A stretch of 64,000 nucleotides of DNA from Ceratotherium simum simum (lineage: Eukaryota; Chordata; Mammalia; Perissodactyla; Rhinocerotidae): contig NW_004454180.1 of the NCBI RefSeq assembly GCF_000283155.1, positions 18,174,640 to 18,238,639 on the forward strand, read 5' to 3'. A model generated the notes under the pieces. The model saw only the letters and a list, made by a program, of their open reading frames with translations. It was not told the origin of the DNA and did not search any database. This document shows positions 1 through 11,716 of the stretch, piece by piece. Position numbers and translations under genes: made by a program. How positions within the stretch are numbered: position 1 is the first letter of the stretch; each line of letters begins with the position of its first letter.

Positions 1-1169
1 TCTCCAGCCAGCAACCTTGGCCACAGCCCTTGTCCTCTAGCTTCCACAGAGGAGGGGCACACAGCCAAGGTTGCCATCTTAAGCTTCACTCCCTATCATT
101 TCTGCCCCACGGGGTCAGAGGGAAGACCTCTGGGAGAAAGCCTCCTGCAAAGTCCCGAATTAAAGCAGGAACAAGCCTGCACCCCCTCACTCCATCGTGG
201 TCTGCATCTTCTCACGGAGGGCTGAGAACATCCTCACCTTGGCCTTGTGCCTCTCTCCAAACTTCTCTCTCTCTCCATCCAGCTCCCCTGCTCACCCTTA
301 GACAGGAGGCCCTCTCTGCCTCCCTAGTGAGGGCCATCCCTGTGCACAGCCTTAGGTCTCTCCACTCAGGCTGAGAGGGCACTTCAAATCAGACCTCATC
401 TTTGCTCTTTGTATATGAAGGCAAGTTGGGAATTCCAAATTCCCCTCTTTCCCTACAAAGCCTGGCCTTCAAAACTGTTTTCTCACCAAGCACTTCAAAA
501 GTCTATTTTGGAGGTCAAAAGCTATATAGTGCCTCTTTTTCTGCTCTCCGTCTATAAATGTCTAATCCTCCCTCGACAACATAAGGCCCTGGCCGAAGAG
601 GGACGAGGTCACATCAAGGGAGGTGAAAAGCACAAGTACATTAACATTTTTTCAAAAATACGTTATCCTGTAATCTAGAAAAGGATTTAGTTCTTCAGGA
701 GGTTGAACAGCCTCGCAGAGAGAAGACATCTAAGTTTTCTAGGTAGAGGCCCCCATTTCATGTGTTTGCACAGATGGAGAAGAGATGAAGGGCAGTATCA
801 CAGGCCATCATCTGTGGTCCCTAGATACTCGTGTTCTTCAGAAAAGAAAAAATATTGTGAAAATATTTTTACCATTGTTGTCACTTTGGATTATGTTTTA
901 TTGCCAAATAATTTCTTCTCCTACAATAATTATTATTATCCAGACACCAATGGGAAGCCAGAGCTAGTTTTGATGGCTGATAAAGGATAATGTTGGCGTT
1001 AACTATCCTGGCTTGGAAAAAGGCTGGCTGCTCCGGGATCCTGATGGTCCTGGTGACACCTTCTTCTCCCCTTTATCCGAGAGAGGGCTGGCAAGACCCC
1101 CCATGCCTGCAAAAACTGGGCTTGTGGATTACCTACCTGGCTTGCTTTTCAAGACTGCATAGCAGGAAG
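1..1169. other. Single-copy-like sequence, nothing recognised
   Basis: I see no repeat, RNA or exon here. Short open frames on the + strand (up to 114 codons at 30-374) carry no familiar motif and overlap each other, so I treat them as chance. The 840-950 stretch is AT-rich. Confidence 0.5.
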
Positions 1170-1275
1170 TGGGCAGCATTTCTCTGTATCTCAGTTCCCT
1201 CATCTGAAAAACCCTGCTCTCTTGTTAGTGTCTCAGGTCAGTCACAATAATGCGTGTAAAATATCTGCATATATT
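1170..1275 (+). repeat. MIR-like fragment
   Basis: The phrase TCTCAGTTCCCTCATCTGAA near 1190 matches the conserved core of MIR SINEs (CCTCAGTTTCCTCATCTGTAAAATG type). Flanks are poorly conserved, so only the core is visible. Confidence 0.4.
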
Positions 1276-1329
1276 AGAAGTGGGTAAATAGGAAATTCAT
1301 TAGCCCCATGAATTTGGTGCAGAAAATTT

Positions 1330-1435
1330 CATCCTCTTGACCAATAGAAACTGTGAGATGATAAATGCCTGTTGTTGTAAGCTGCTACATTTGTAGTGAT
1401 ATTTTTGGGGGGCATCAATAGAAAACTAATAGACT
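1330..1435 (+). mobile_element. MLT1-type LTR, 3' end only
   Basis: The order 'gaaactgtgagatgataaat', 'gttgttgtaagctgctac', then 'catcaatagaaaactaatag' is the 3' end of mammalian MLT1-class (ERVL-MaLR) LTRs. Only about 105 bp is recognisable; the 5' part is absent or too diverged. A non-coding fossil. Confidence 0.6.
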
Positions 1436-1820
1436 GGGTTTCTGAATCGCAGCGCTTGCTGACTGCTACTGCTTCCTTTTCAATGGACGGGAAGGGTAAA
1501 GATACCCCTCAGATGGAGTCCACACCCCACGAGGGAAAGGTTAGCAGTTGTTACAATGACTTGTTTGTCACCTGCCTCCCCAGCCTTCCTATCTCTGGTT
1601 ACTGAAGTATAATGGACTGGACATAGATGCCAACAGACACTTACTGCTCCCACGGGGAGGCAAGAGGTGGGAGTCCCTGGAGGATGGGGTATTTCTGTGG
1701 CTCAAATGACTCAGCATTGTCCTCCCATTGGGCTATGAACTCCAAGAGGAGAAATTAAATTTAATATTTTGTCTTTTTCTTTTATCCCCTGTACTATGCC
1801 GAATGATTAAAAAGAATATG
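1436..1820. other. No recognisable feature
   Basis: Unremarkable sequence between the LTR end and the tetranucleotide array. Nothing supportable was seen. Confidence 0.5.
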
Positions 1821-2146
1821 ATGGATGGATGGATGGATGGATGGATGGATGGATGGATGGATGGATGAGTGGGTGGATGGATGGATGGGTAGATGGATGG
1901 ATGGATGAGTGGATGGATAGATNNNNNNNNNNNNNNNNNNNNNNNNNNNNNNNNNNNNNNNNNNNNNNNNNNNNNNNNNNNNNNNNNNNNNNNNNNNNNN
2001 NNNNNNNNNNNNNNNNNNNNNNGATGGATGGATGGATGGATGGATGGATGAGTGGGTGGATGGATGGATGGGTAGATGGATGGATGGATGAGTGGATGGA
2101 TAGATGGATGGATGGATAGATGGATGGATGGATGGATGGATGGATA
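1821..2146 (+). repeat. (ATGG)n microsatellite with variant units, interrupted by a gap
   Basis: ATGG repeats dominate, with interspersed variants (GAGTGGGT, GGTAGAT, ATAGAT) in a fixed order. The 62 bp before the gap (1861-1922) recur exactly at 2044-2105 after it, an offset of 183 bp, so there is a higher-order unit as well as the tetranucleotide. Long frames read through it as Ile-His-Pro-Ser or Met-Asp-Gly-Trp repeats; they are artefacts of the period. Confidence 0.97.
1923..2022. other. Assembly gap, 100 N
   Basis: A run of exactly 100 N lies inside the ATGG array. A round 100 usually marks a gap of unknown size, so the true array length cannot be known from this window. Confidence 0.98.
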
Positions 2147-3339
2147 ATGAGTGGATATATGGAGATCAAGCTTGCTGTTAGTCTCTTGTGAGCTTGAGCC
2201 TACTCTAGGGCCTGTACTTACACCTTGCCTCTGTAATGAAGCACTCATCTTTGCACCACAATACCCTGGCATGTAGACCCTGCTCTTGCCCTTGCCAGCC
2301 TCTCCATCTCTGCACTCAAGGTCCAAAGTAGCCAGTAGCCTGCCTGGATCACTGTATCTTCCCTATTCCTGGGCCCTAGATCCTACCCTCTGCTGGATGA
2401 CCCACCTCCTGGAGCCTTGGCTGCCTCCAATTGTGGTCTTAGGAATGCCCTCCATTGATGCTATTGGGGTCTGGACACCAACTGTGGTCTTCTGAATGCC
2501 CTCCCTTGATACCAGCTTCTGTTCCCCATCCTGCTCATGGCTCTGTAGTCCTCAGGGCTCCCCCTCCCCTGGCCTGGCCAATCTCACTGTTGCCCATCCA
2601 CACCCCTCCCTGACAGGTGCTATAAAACATAGTCTCAGCAGGCATGGACCACGTCATCTGGGATATTGTGAAACACCATGTGGTTACCATTTCGAGGAAT
2701 AGGCTCACAGAAACATGAAGGTGGCAGCCACCCCCAGGTTTGGGTGGAAGCAGGAAAGTGCTCCCAGCTTCTACGTGCTTCACTGCATACAGGTGAGGTC
2801 AGGGGGCTGTGTGTCAGCTCGGGAAATTGCTGCAGAATGGGATGGGCCCCTGAGATTTGCCGAGCCAGGGCTTGCTGATCTACCTGATTTTCTCCTTTGG
2901 CCAAGTTAGGGGCTCTTGGTGCCAACATGGACAATGGCCTGGCAGCTGTGGAAGTGGAAAGTGAGAGTGTGGGACACCATCTCAGAGGAGGAGGGTGGGC
3001 AAGCTGCTTCCGTCCACAGCTCTCTCCACGCTGTTGCCTCACAGGTGGGAGCACCAAGCACAGCCCTTGGTAGCAGCCACCAAAACCAAATCAAAGCATG
3101 TGGGTGCATTACAGCAAAATTCAAACTGAGGAGGCCTGAGCCGGGTTCCCTCCCACACCCTGCGGGGCATGTGCTGGAAAGTTAGTGCAGCTTTATAGTC
3201 GCCAAGAGCTTTATAGTCCCTTTTAAAAACTCATAAACATTAAATAATTTTCAGCTAAAATATTATTTTAAGCCCAAGATTAACTTACTTTTTAGGACGG
3301 AGCCACTTCCTGAAGGTCTGGCCGCCATTTTTGTGCACC
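2147..3339. other. Single-copy-like sequence
   Basis: There is no interspersed repeat I can name. It contains a small imperfect duplication at 2429-2510, listed separately. Overlapping open frames on both strands (up to 140 codons at 2635-3057 on the minus strand) show no domain or motif. Confidence 0.5.
2429..2510 (+). repeat. Two-copy imperfect direct repeat, period 51 bp
   Basis: The 31 bases at 2429-2459 recur at 2480-2510 with four mismatches (shared core GAATGCCCTCC). The 20 bp between the copies are not repeated, so this is a minimal tandem duplication or a chance minisatellite seed. Confidence 0.75.
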
Positions 3340-3491
3340 TTGGTTGTGTTAGGTGCTTTTTCTCGCTTATTCCTTATAACACCGTGGGGCAAGTATTATC
3401 ATCATCCCCATTTTACCAGTGAAGACACTAACCAAGGTCACACAGCTAGCTGGCAGCAGAGACAGGGTCCAAGCTGTGATCACCTGAGTCC
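3340..3491 (-). repeat. MIR SINE, antisense
   Basis: Reading the + strand gives the reverse of MIR in order: 'gttaggtgct', 'tatcatcatccccattttac', 'aaggtcacacagctagctgg'. The last is the complement of the MIR phrase around the CTAGCTGTGTGACCTTGG core. Ancient tRNA-derived SINE fossil. Confidence 0.85.
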
Positions 3492-3704
3492 AATGTGTCT
3501 CAGTTATGTCCACTCTGTAGCCTCCAACATGCCTCTCATCCAAGATGGCGCTGTGGAGCGCTCTCCAGGTGAAACCGACTCTTCACCTCCTGGTGACTTC
3601 GCAAGGTCTAGCGAGAGCTTCCTTGCTTCCCGTCTGTCCCTGTGCCGTATCCTGGGCAGGCGGGAGGCCAGCAGCCCCCGCACCAGAGAGGCAGGTCCCT
3701 GGGT

Positions 3705-3930
3705 GTAATCAGAGCCAGCATCAATTCCATCTCTGCCGTTGCCTAGCTTTGTGAACATGTGGATGCTATTTAACCTCTGTCACCTCCATTCCATTTCTCA
3801 TCTGTAAAATGGGAATCATAGCAGGACCTACACCTCGTACAGTTGTTGTGAAGAGTCAGTTTGTGTAAAGTACCTAAGCCAGTGCCTGACACACAATAAG
3901 GAGTGAATAATGGTTAGCTGCTGTTATTAT
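3705..3930 (+). repeat. MIR SINE, sense, nearly full length
   Basis: Core phrases appear in consensus order: 'tttctcatctgtaaaatggg', 'gttgttgtgaagagtcagtt', 'cagtgcctgacacacaataa'. It covers most of the roughly 260-bp family and lies only about 210 bp from the oppositely oriented MIR at 3340. Confidence 0.88.
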
Positions 3931-5099
3931 TTCAGCAACAAATGTTGGTTTCCTTGGAGAAAAGGTGTCCTTGGTTAAGACCCACAGGAAATAGGCTTGC
4001 ACACGTGATCTGAACAGGAACCATGCACAATTGGTTTGTCCCTGCTGGACTCGGGCTGGAGGTGGATGATGAAGATGGCTGTGCACACAGGCGACAACCC
4101 AGGAAACGCTATGTTACTGTGACTGAGTCGTGGCTTGAGGTACTATTGAGCAGCTGTGTCAGAGAGCTCAGCGAGCAAATAGGTCTCCTTGATGGCAAAT
4201 CCCACATGTATCCGCGAGAACCAACCCTCCACTAGACAGGGCGGGGCCCTCCTTGTAACAATCTTCATCAGGATAAACACACGCATGCCGTTTCCCAACA
4301 CCAACACGGAAGCGCTCACAGCTTGTTTTCTGTGTGTGGGTCTTGACGGCGTCTGGACTGGAGGCGATGCTGGTTGCAGTGTCTGAAGCAAGCCCCTGCA
4401 GAACCTGGAGCGACTGCTCAAGCCAGGCGGCAACGCACAAAGAGAGCTTTGATGTGGTCGGCTTCAGCCAGAGCTGCCCAGCTGACTCTCCCGAGAACAT
4501 CAACAGCACCATCTGCACACGCCCAAACCGAACGAGTCATTTCCACCTTGGGAGCGAATCACAGCTTACCGAACACTCTGGAAACCTTGCCAGAGAGTGA
4601 CGAAAGATGTTAATTTGACTATTAAAACTCAACAAAGGGGCCTCTTTGTTAACAAAGAACAGTTTTAGACAAGAAAGAAACTAAAAAAACACCACCTAAA
4701 CTCTGCTCTAGAAGGCATCAACCATGTGGAGTGTCTTAGAAGGAGCCGTATTTCTCATACAGAATTAACATGAAAAATAACAAGAGTCGGGCAAATGAGT
4801 TACATCCTCAAACGACACGTAGTAACTCCCGAGGCACCAGGCTCTCCAGGTCTGCGACTTCCAGGCAAGCACAGAGGCAGGGCTGGAAGTCACGACCTGT
4901 TCACCTAGTGCCCAGAGAGCACTCCCCCCACACTTTTGCTTTTTCTCCAGCTGCTCCCACTCAGACCAGCTGGTGGCCACGGGGTAGACGTGCTCTGTCC
5001 AGCGTGGACTGATTAGGTCCACATCCTCCCTCTGCTCTGTCCCAGCTGGGGGGCTGGGCATTTGTCCACCGGCTCTGAGCCCAGACTCTCCTCTGAAAC
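3931..5099. other. Single-copy-like sequence with a CpG-richer patch
   Basis: No repeat is recognised. Between about 4265 and 4450 CpG dinucleotides are denser than in the surrounding DNA (roughly eleven in 180 bp). Overlapping frames (up to 147 codons at 4765-5208, minus) show no known domain. It could hold a conserved non-coding element, which only alignment would show. Confidence 0.45.
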
Positions 5100-5235
5100 A
5101 GAGAATCATCACGGCACTAGCTTCAGGGGGTTGCCGGAAGATTCCACAAGAAAAACTGATGCGGACTAGCATTTCTGTGAAACGCTTAGCACAGTGCTTG
5201 GCAAACACTGTTGCTGCTGTTGTCAGTGGTATTCA
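5100..5235 (+). repeat. MIR-like 3' fragment
   Basis: 'gaaacgcttagcacagtgct' followed by 'tggcaaac' resembles the MIR segment AAGCGCTTAGAACAGTGCCTGGCAC. Upstream similarity is weak. Confidence 0.45.
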
Positions 5236-6284
5236 TCAAATCTTCCAGAAAACCATTCCATCCTCTTGGCCAGTGCAACTTCAGGGAGAGGTTCGTGAAC
5301 ATTCAGAGGGGACTGCTTCCATTCTGCTCCTTCGGCCAGCCCTGAGAGGATTCTGACTGTTGTCATTTGCTCAATGAAATGTTCCTTGAGAGCCATGCAC
5401 GGGATGGAATTTACACACCAGTGTTTTAGGGGAAACTCTCTAACAGTACAAATCTAACATGTAAAAACTTTAAATTCTGTTTTCTCACTGGAGACTTTCA
5501 GTAAATAACTGTCTGCTGATTGCTTTATAAATGAATCTCACTGTCTGTGTGACAGTTCTGGATAATAGGCATGTCGTAGATGGGTGGATAAATCTCTCTT
5601 CTGTGGGTATTGCCTTGTCAACCAAACGTTACTCCAGTAACTGATGGGCTCCAAGGTGTAATACTGACAAAATAGGGAGGTTTGGTCCTGTTTGGGTGAA
5701 AAGGAGGAAGAAAAAAGCATTTTCTTCATTTCTCAATTCCTCAATCCAAACCAAACAGTTCAGTTTTAGGAAACTGTAGATTCCGGCTTCACGAAGTCTG
5801 CAGATTATAGATGTGGAGAGCACTGGCAGAGATGCCCAAAGATCTTTTAAAAATGCAGCTATGGTCTTGATTAAGGATCTGGGTCTTTTAGCAAGTAATA
5901 ACGCACCCATATGTCTGCAGAGAGAGAGATAAAGACAATTACACTGCTTGGAATGTAGGGCAGTTTCTCCAATGTTTGAGCTGACCGTCTTTCCTTCTTA
6001 TTTTCCTCTACCAGTTAGATTGTTTTTCCAGCTCACGAGCTTTCCATTCTCTGTGTTCTTCACCTCTGTTTTTAACCTTGCTTAGGCCACAGACTTATCT
6101 TTCGAGAATCCAATGAAAGGAATGGAGGCTCTCCTCAGAAATATGCACAAACACACAGGTACCTGCTGCCACCTCGAATGCTCCTTACTTTACATTTTTT
6201 CTCCTTTCCAACCCTGATTGTCTAGCCAGCCGTCCTTCGTGGTTGGGCTGAGGCCACTGCACTGCAGGCCCTGCCGCGCAAGGG
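5236..6284. other. No recognisable feature
   Basis: Single-copy-like sequence with short chance frames only. No RNA gene or repeat could be named. Confidence 0.5.
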
Positions 6285-6692
6285 GGTATTAGTCCAATTC
6301 TCCAGAGACACAGAACCAATAGAATGTGTATATATAAAGAGAAAGAGATTAATTACAAGGAACTGGCTCACATGATTATGGAGGCTAGCAAGTCCAAAAC
6401 CTGCAGGATGGGACAGCAAGCTGAAGACCCAGGAAGGGCCAATGCTGCAGCTGAAGTCTGCTGCAGAATTCCCACTTGCTCGAGGGAGGTCTGTGTTTGT
6501 TCTCTTCAGGCCTTCAACTGATTGTATGAGGCCCACTCACATTATGGAGGGCAATCCGCTTTATTCAAAGTCCATTAATTTAAATGTTAATCTCATTCAA
6601 AAACCTTCTCAAAGAAACATCAAGGATAATGTTTGACCACCTATCTGGGCACCATGGCCCAACCAAGTTGACATGTAAAATTAACCATCACA
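6285..6692 (-). mobile_element. ERV-type LTR, reverse orientation
   Basis: The reverse complement starts TGTGATGGTTAATTTTACAT at 6692. It then shows 'gtcaacttggttgggcc', 'ggtggtcaaacattat', 'gtgagtgggcctcataca' and 'gccagttccttgtaatta', and ends near 'tctctggagaattggacta'. This is the same family as the + strand LTR at 53753-54326. At about 408 bp it looks close to complete and is a solo LTR with no internal retroviral sequence beside it. Flanking 5-mers do not give a clear target duplication. I do not assign a family name. Confidence 0.75.
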
Positions 6693-8689
6693 AGAGGGCA
6701 GGGGGGCCGGGGATGAGATGACTCAGAATCAGTCATTGGCAAATCAAGCTTCCTTGGCTGTTATTTTCTTTCCCCACCCTGGCTTCTTCCCCCTCTGTCA
6801 CCAGTTCCTTTGCTTTATTAACTTATTTTTCCCTCATGGTTCTCTCTCCCATGTGAATCCGGGGTCTTGCTGAGAGAAAATTCCCTTAAGCAGAGGTTTC
6901 CTCTGTGTACAACTAAAACCATCTCTATGCAAACAGGTCAAGCATTGGGGTTTGTTTGTGTTTGGTTTTTTGTAAACAACAGGGCAGGCCTCCACTGAGT
7001 GTCAAAGGTTGCATGGCCCCCAGGTCCACCTGGCCATGCTGGCACGGACCCCTTTGCCCCCCGGCTGGTTTGCTGAAGTGGGAAGGTCCCCAGTATCAGA
7101 AAGCAGGGCCTGTTCTCCCTGACACAGCCCCCTGCAGCCTTTGGAGCACGGTCCCATGAGGGTGACTTTTCCCTGCTGGTTGATTTCTAATCAACACATC
7201 AGCTCATCACACAGTCAACCAGGAGCACTGTGTGCGAGACACTGTGCCCAGCACAATGTGTGCATGAGTTGCCCAGGTGTGCTCATGCAAGAGGGCCAAG
7301 GGGATGTCATTGTCACAGCCCTGGGGAGGCTGCAGATCCCTGAAGAGGCAGGCATTCCTGCTACTGTGCTTCATCCCTGGAGACTCAAGTACATGCTTGT
7401 GGCTGGAGATGGGGGCGGGGGCCGTGGTGGTGTGAAGGACAGAGGGAGAGCCAGGAGGACCTCTGCTGACATACCTGCTGTGGGAACAGGCCAGCAGAGC
7501 TACAGAGGACCAGCTTGTTCCACACAGGTGGTCACAGCAATTGTCTCCAATCATTGTTTTATTGTCTATTCGTGTCTGTGACTGCAGTCCCCCCCACACC
7601 GCCCCATCTGCTGAACAGATGTCACAGTGAGCGATCACCCTGGCCAGGTTCAGCTGAGTCAGTGCATCAGTTCTAGTATCTAGAAGACACCGTCACGAGT
7701 TCCATTTACTCTCAGGTACATCCAAGCACCCCATAGCACCCCTTCAAGCCATGCATGGCAAGGTCCAGGGCCATTCAAGGCCGTCCACGTGTGAGGTGGG
7801 ACAGACCCAGCACCCGTGCCCCACCCCAGGCTCACTGCACTTCTCTTTCCTGCCACGTCCTGCTGCAGGGCTGGCCTCTGGTCTACTGCAGTGCCACATG
7901 GAAACAATACTCCATCAGGATAAAACGAAACGGAGATCTTTATTGAATTCATGACTATTAAATTCTGTGTGTATCTTTGTGGCAGCTGTCAAATGGAAAT
8001 CAAACAAAATAAAACAAACAAACAAATACCCCCATTTCCTAATAGCCAACAACTTCAACTGGGTGTTAACAGTTGGGAGATAAGTTGTTTCTTTCTTTTC
8101 TTTAATCCTTTCTTCTTATTTGGATGCTGGCTTCCTCCATGCCTGCAGAAGATCTCTACATCCCGAGAAAAGTGGTGAGCCAGGATTTGGCAGAGATTCA
8201 GAAGCAAGAGGGAAAGAAGCAACCCACCAGTGTATCTTAGCAAACGCTGTGAGGCTTAAGGAAAGCTGGCCACTGTACACACCTGAGCCTCTGAGGTTTC
8301 ATCCAAGAATAATCATCTAGAAGCCACAGAAGTGAAAGTCAGGCATGAGCCTGCGATCCTGGGTTCCCCTCCTCCTGCCCAGACAAGCTCCTTCCTGCCT
8401 CAGAGGGACCCCACAGCCCCACACCTGGCTGTGTGTGTCTTCTGACTGCCTCCCTCCCTGTGCTTAGCTTTATGGAACCCACAAGTCCCTGTCCTTTTTC
8501 TTAGCCCCTCCCCGCCCCAAATGGTGAAGGGGGGTGTAGACAGATGCTTCTCCACTCTCACTGAGAGCAGGATATTCTGCGCAGTGCTGAACTGCATTGA
8601 TGCCAAAACTGTTCCTAAGGCTCAGAGGACACAACTGAAACCCTCCCTTTGTCTTCTCTCCATCCAGATGCCAGCCTGCTTTGAGACAA
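6693..8689. other. Single-copy-like sequence
   Basis: About 2 kb without a recognisable repeat except a short A-rich run with CAAA units at 7994-8030. Frames up to 146 codons (7141-7581 +, opposed by 7207-7638 -) have no motif, and having both strands open argues for chance. Confidence 0.5.
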
Positions 8690-8852
8690 CAGTGGTTCTC
8701 AGAGTGTGTTCCCCAGGCCAGCAGCCTCAATATCCCCTGCAAACTTGTTGGAAACACACCTCGTGGGGCCCACCCCAGGCCGGCAGAATCAGGACCTCCA
8801 GGTGGCCATCATCTGGGCTTCCAAAAGCCCTCCAGAGGGCTCTAATGTTGCT
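8690..8852 (+). mobile_element. MER5A-like hAT fossil
   Basis: Begins CAGTGGTTCTCAGAGTGTG, then 'ccccaggccagcagcctcaa', 'aacttgttggaaacacac', 'ggcccaccccaggccggcag' and 'tccagagggctctaatgttg'. This is the order of the non-autonomous MER5A element (about 189 bp in consensus). Non-coding and immobile. Confidence 0.8.
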
Positions 8853-9440
8853 CCATCCAACGATCTCTATGATGGGAATGAGGGTAGGGATTTCAGCCCA
8901 GAGCTTTGGCTCCTGGAAGCTGCATCCAAGTGGACCTTAGAAAGGGCTGTGCACCCCAGCCAGCAGTTTGTTTTCGTCTCGTTTTGTTTTTTTCTTAAAG
9001 AGAAATAGAGCCCATGCAATGCCTCGGTCTCCCCGCAGAGGTCGGCTTGAACTAGAGGGTGCAGCCTCCCTCCCCATGCGGCAAGTTGGACCCCGCCCAG
9101 GCACCCCTGGGAGCACCCCACCCTACCTCACTCAGACTGCTCTAGAGGGTTTTCCTCTTCAGGTTGCATCGAAGAGCGCACCTGCTGACGTAGGAGCATG
9201 AAGAGAGGCACAGGGAGCCAGACCCTCACCGCTGAGATGAAATATGCCCTCCCTCCCTCCCTTTCTTCTTCCATAGAAGATAAATCAAGCAAAGAGTACA
9301 GGCAACAATGTGTTCCCTGCTCACCACTGCGAGTTCGCAGGTTAACTCTGCCACAATCACTTCTGTTTCTAGGTACCCCTCAGCTGTCCAGGTGAGACCC
9401 CGTGTTCCTTTCTCCCAGGAGGAACCCCTCTCCCAAAGTG
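8853..9440. other. No recognisable feature
   Basis: Ordinary sequence between the MER5A-like element and the MaLR LTR. Frames here are short and unremarkable. Confidence 0.5.
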
Positions 9441-9787
9441 TGTGACTGAACATTTGTGTCCCCTCAAAATTCATGTGTTGCAACCTAATCTCTGATGTGG
9501 TGGTGTTAGGGGGTGATTAGATCATGAGGGTGGAGCCTCAGGAATGGGATTAGTGCCCTTTAAAAGACACCCACAGGGCTCCCTCGCCCACCCCTTCCAC
9601 CACGTGAGGCCACAGCAAGAAGACATCCATCCACCCGTGAATCAGGAATCAGGAATCAGACCGTGAAGCCACCAGCGCCTTGATCTTGGACTTCCCAGCC
9701 TCCAGAACCGTGAGAAATACATTTCTGTTGTTTATATTCCACCCAGTCTGTGGTATTCTGTCACAGCAGCCTGAACAGACTAAGACA
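9441..9787 (+). mobile_element. MaLR (MST-type) solo LTR
   Basis: Consensus phrases appear in order: 'catttgtgtcccctcaaaat', 'gattagatcatgagggtgga', 'gggattagtgcccttt', 'ttgatcttggacttcccagc', 'ctccagaaccgtgagaaata', and the end 'gaacagactaagaca'. It starts TG, ends CA and is 347 bp long. A 7-bp unit (AATCAGG) is triplicated inside, near 9640. It directly abuts antisense L1 at 9788. No internal viral sequence is present. Confidence 0.92.
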
Positions 9788-11160
9788 ATTGTCTTTTTCT
9801 TATTGATTTGCATAAATCTTCATATATTATGAAAATATCAATCTTCTGTTGGTTACATGTCTGTCTCTGCTTTCTCTTACATTTTCCGTATTTCAATGCA
9901 TCATCTGCAAACAATGATTTTGACTTTTGTTCTCCTTTCTAAGCATTGTGTCTCTTTTTCGCCCCTGTCCTGTTGTGCTGGCCAGGCCCTGCAGGACAAT
10001 GCTGACTAGAACCGTGATGGCGGTCAGCCCCACGTCACACCTGATTCTAAAGGGACCGTTTCTAATCTTGGCCTGTTAAATGGTAATATTTGCTGTAGAT
10101 TTTCAGTAGCTAATGTTTACCTGGCTATGGAAGTTCCATCCTACTGTAGTTTCTTAATGTGTTTCATAATGAGAAAGTGCAGAATTTCATCAAAGGCTTT
10201 TTTTCTGCATCTTTTGAGGATCACATGCTTTTCCTTATTTAATCTGTAACATGATTAATCATATTAACCTATTTCCTAATGTTTATCTTTGTCGTTCTCT
10301 GGTGTTGTGACGTTATGTGTGATATATTATCCGCTGAAGCATGTCATTTGTAAATGATTTTTCAGGATTTTTGCATTTACATTCTTAAGTGAGACTGGCC
10401 TGTTTGCTTGTCGGGTTTGCTCTCTCTTGCCCTTTCACAGAGCAGTCTTACGAGATAAAACATTATTTAGAAAATCTCACAAAATCATCTAAGATTGGTG
10501 CTTTTTTGTTCAATGATTTTTGACTACTGATTTAATTTCTTTCATGGCTATAGATCTACTCAGGTTTTTTATTTATTCTTGAGTCCATTTTGAGAGTGCA
10601 CGTTTTTCTAGAAACATGACTCTTCTGTCTGGTTTCCCGGTTCACTGGCAGAGCTGCCCGGCAGTTTGGTTGTGACTTTCGCCTGCGGTGCAGCTGCTCT
10701 GAGGCTCGTTCTCCTCCAGTCTCTACTGTTTGCTCTTTTCTTCCTAATTAAACCTGCCAGAGTTTCTAGACTTCATCCCTTCTCAAAAATTAGCTTCTGC
10801 TTCTGCTAATTCTCCCTGCTATTTCTGGTTTTCTAATTCCTTAATAGCTCCTCATTGCTTCCTTATTTCCTTACTGGCTTTTGGTTGACTCGTTTTGCTT
10901 TTTTTATATAACCTTCTGAGTTGTACCCCTAACTCATTAGTTTTCCATTTCTTTTTCTTTTCTAATAAAGTCATTTAATTTTATGGCTGTTCCTCTGTAC
11001 ACTGTGTTTTTACATGTTTTGATATGTAGTATTCTCGATCACTTCTGTGTATTTTATACTTTTTATAATGGCTATTCTTCCAACACAAAGTATCTAGGAT
11101 TGTTTTGCAGGCAAAACACTACTAACTAGAAAGATTTTACATTTTGGTCAGAGGATATCA
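9788..11160 (-). mobile_element. L1 (LINE-1) fragment, antisense, ORF2 RT region
   Basis: On the minus strand this reads as decayed L1 ORF2. The Phe-Ala-Asp-Asp reverse-transcriptase motif is coded at 9900-9911. Other L1 landmarks follow in the expected order: the regions around 10190 ('catcaaaggc'), 10250 ('gattaatcatattaacc') and 10365 ('tttttgcatttacattct'). Sequence typical of a more 3' part of ORF2 lies immediately left of FADD, so an internal deletion near 9880 is likely. Heavily mutated and non-coding. Confidence 0.8.
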
Positions 11161-11169
11161 TCCGTCACA

Positions 11170-11482
11170 CAGGCCGGCAAATCCTAAAGAGCTGACTGTA
11201 AATAAGTCCAGCTCTGGAGGCCACACAGCCTCTGCTGCAATGACTCAACTGCCGTTTTAGGGCAAAAACAGCCAAACGCAATATGTAACTGAACTGGTTG
11301 TTCCAATAACTTCATTTGTGGACACTGAAATTTGTACTTCATATAATTTTCATATGTCACAAGTATTCTTATCTGATAATTTTTCAACCATTTAAAAATG
11401 TAAACCAATTCTTAGCCTCTGGGTTGTACAAAGACAGGCAGTGGGCTGGGTTTGGCCCGTAGGCTGTAGTTTGCTGATCCTG
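11170..11482 (+). mobile_element. MER58-like hAT (Charlie) fossil
   Basis: The left end CAGGCCGGCAAATCC and right end TAGTTTGCTGATCCTG form imperfect terminal inverted repeats of the CAGGGGTCGGCAAACT type. Internal phrases 'ccacacagcctctgctgcaa', 'ggacactgaaatttgtactt' and 'tttttcaaccatttaaaaat' match the family layout. No 8-bp target duplication survives. The exact family name is from memory. Confidence 0.75.
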
Positions 11483-11489
11483 TACTTAT

Positions 11490-11716
11490 TTATTAATCAT
11501 GTTTACTTTTGTGTTTGTTTTTATACTCACTTATGTATTGGTTACGTTTGGTGTTTACTTCTGCTTCCTCTCCCCCCTGTTATGTAAGCTCCATATGGCG
11601 GGGATTTTTGTCTCATTTATTCCCTGACGTATGTCAAGCATTTAGAAAAAATGTGTACCATATAGTAGAAAGTACTCAAAAATATCTGTTAAATAAAGGA
11701 ATGTGGGAATAAGCAA
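11490..11716 (+). repeat. L2 LINE 3' end
   Basis: 'atgtaagctccatatggcgg' with 'ggatttttgtctcattta', then 'aaatatctgttaaataaagg', is the L2 3' end pattern (AGCTCCATGAGGGCAGGGATTTTTGTC ... AATAAATATTTGTTGAATGAA type). Confidence 0.75.

Noticed and set aside
1821..2146. Possible CRISPR-like array
   Set aside because: The unit is a 4-bp microsatellite with variant units; there are no distinct spacers, and this is vertebrate DNA.
1733..2326. 197-codon minus-strand frame rich in Ile-His-Pro-Ser
   Set aside because: It is the translation of the (ATGG)n array across the N gap, not a gene.
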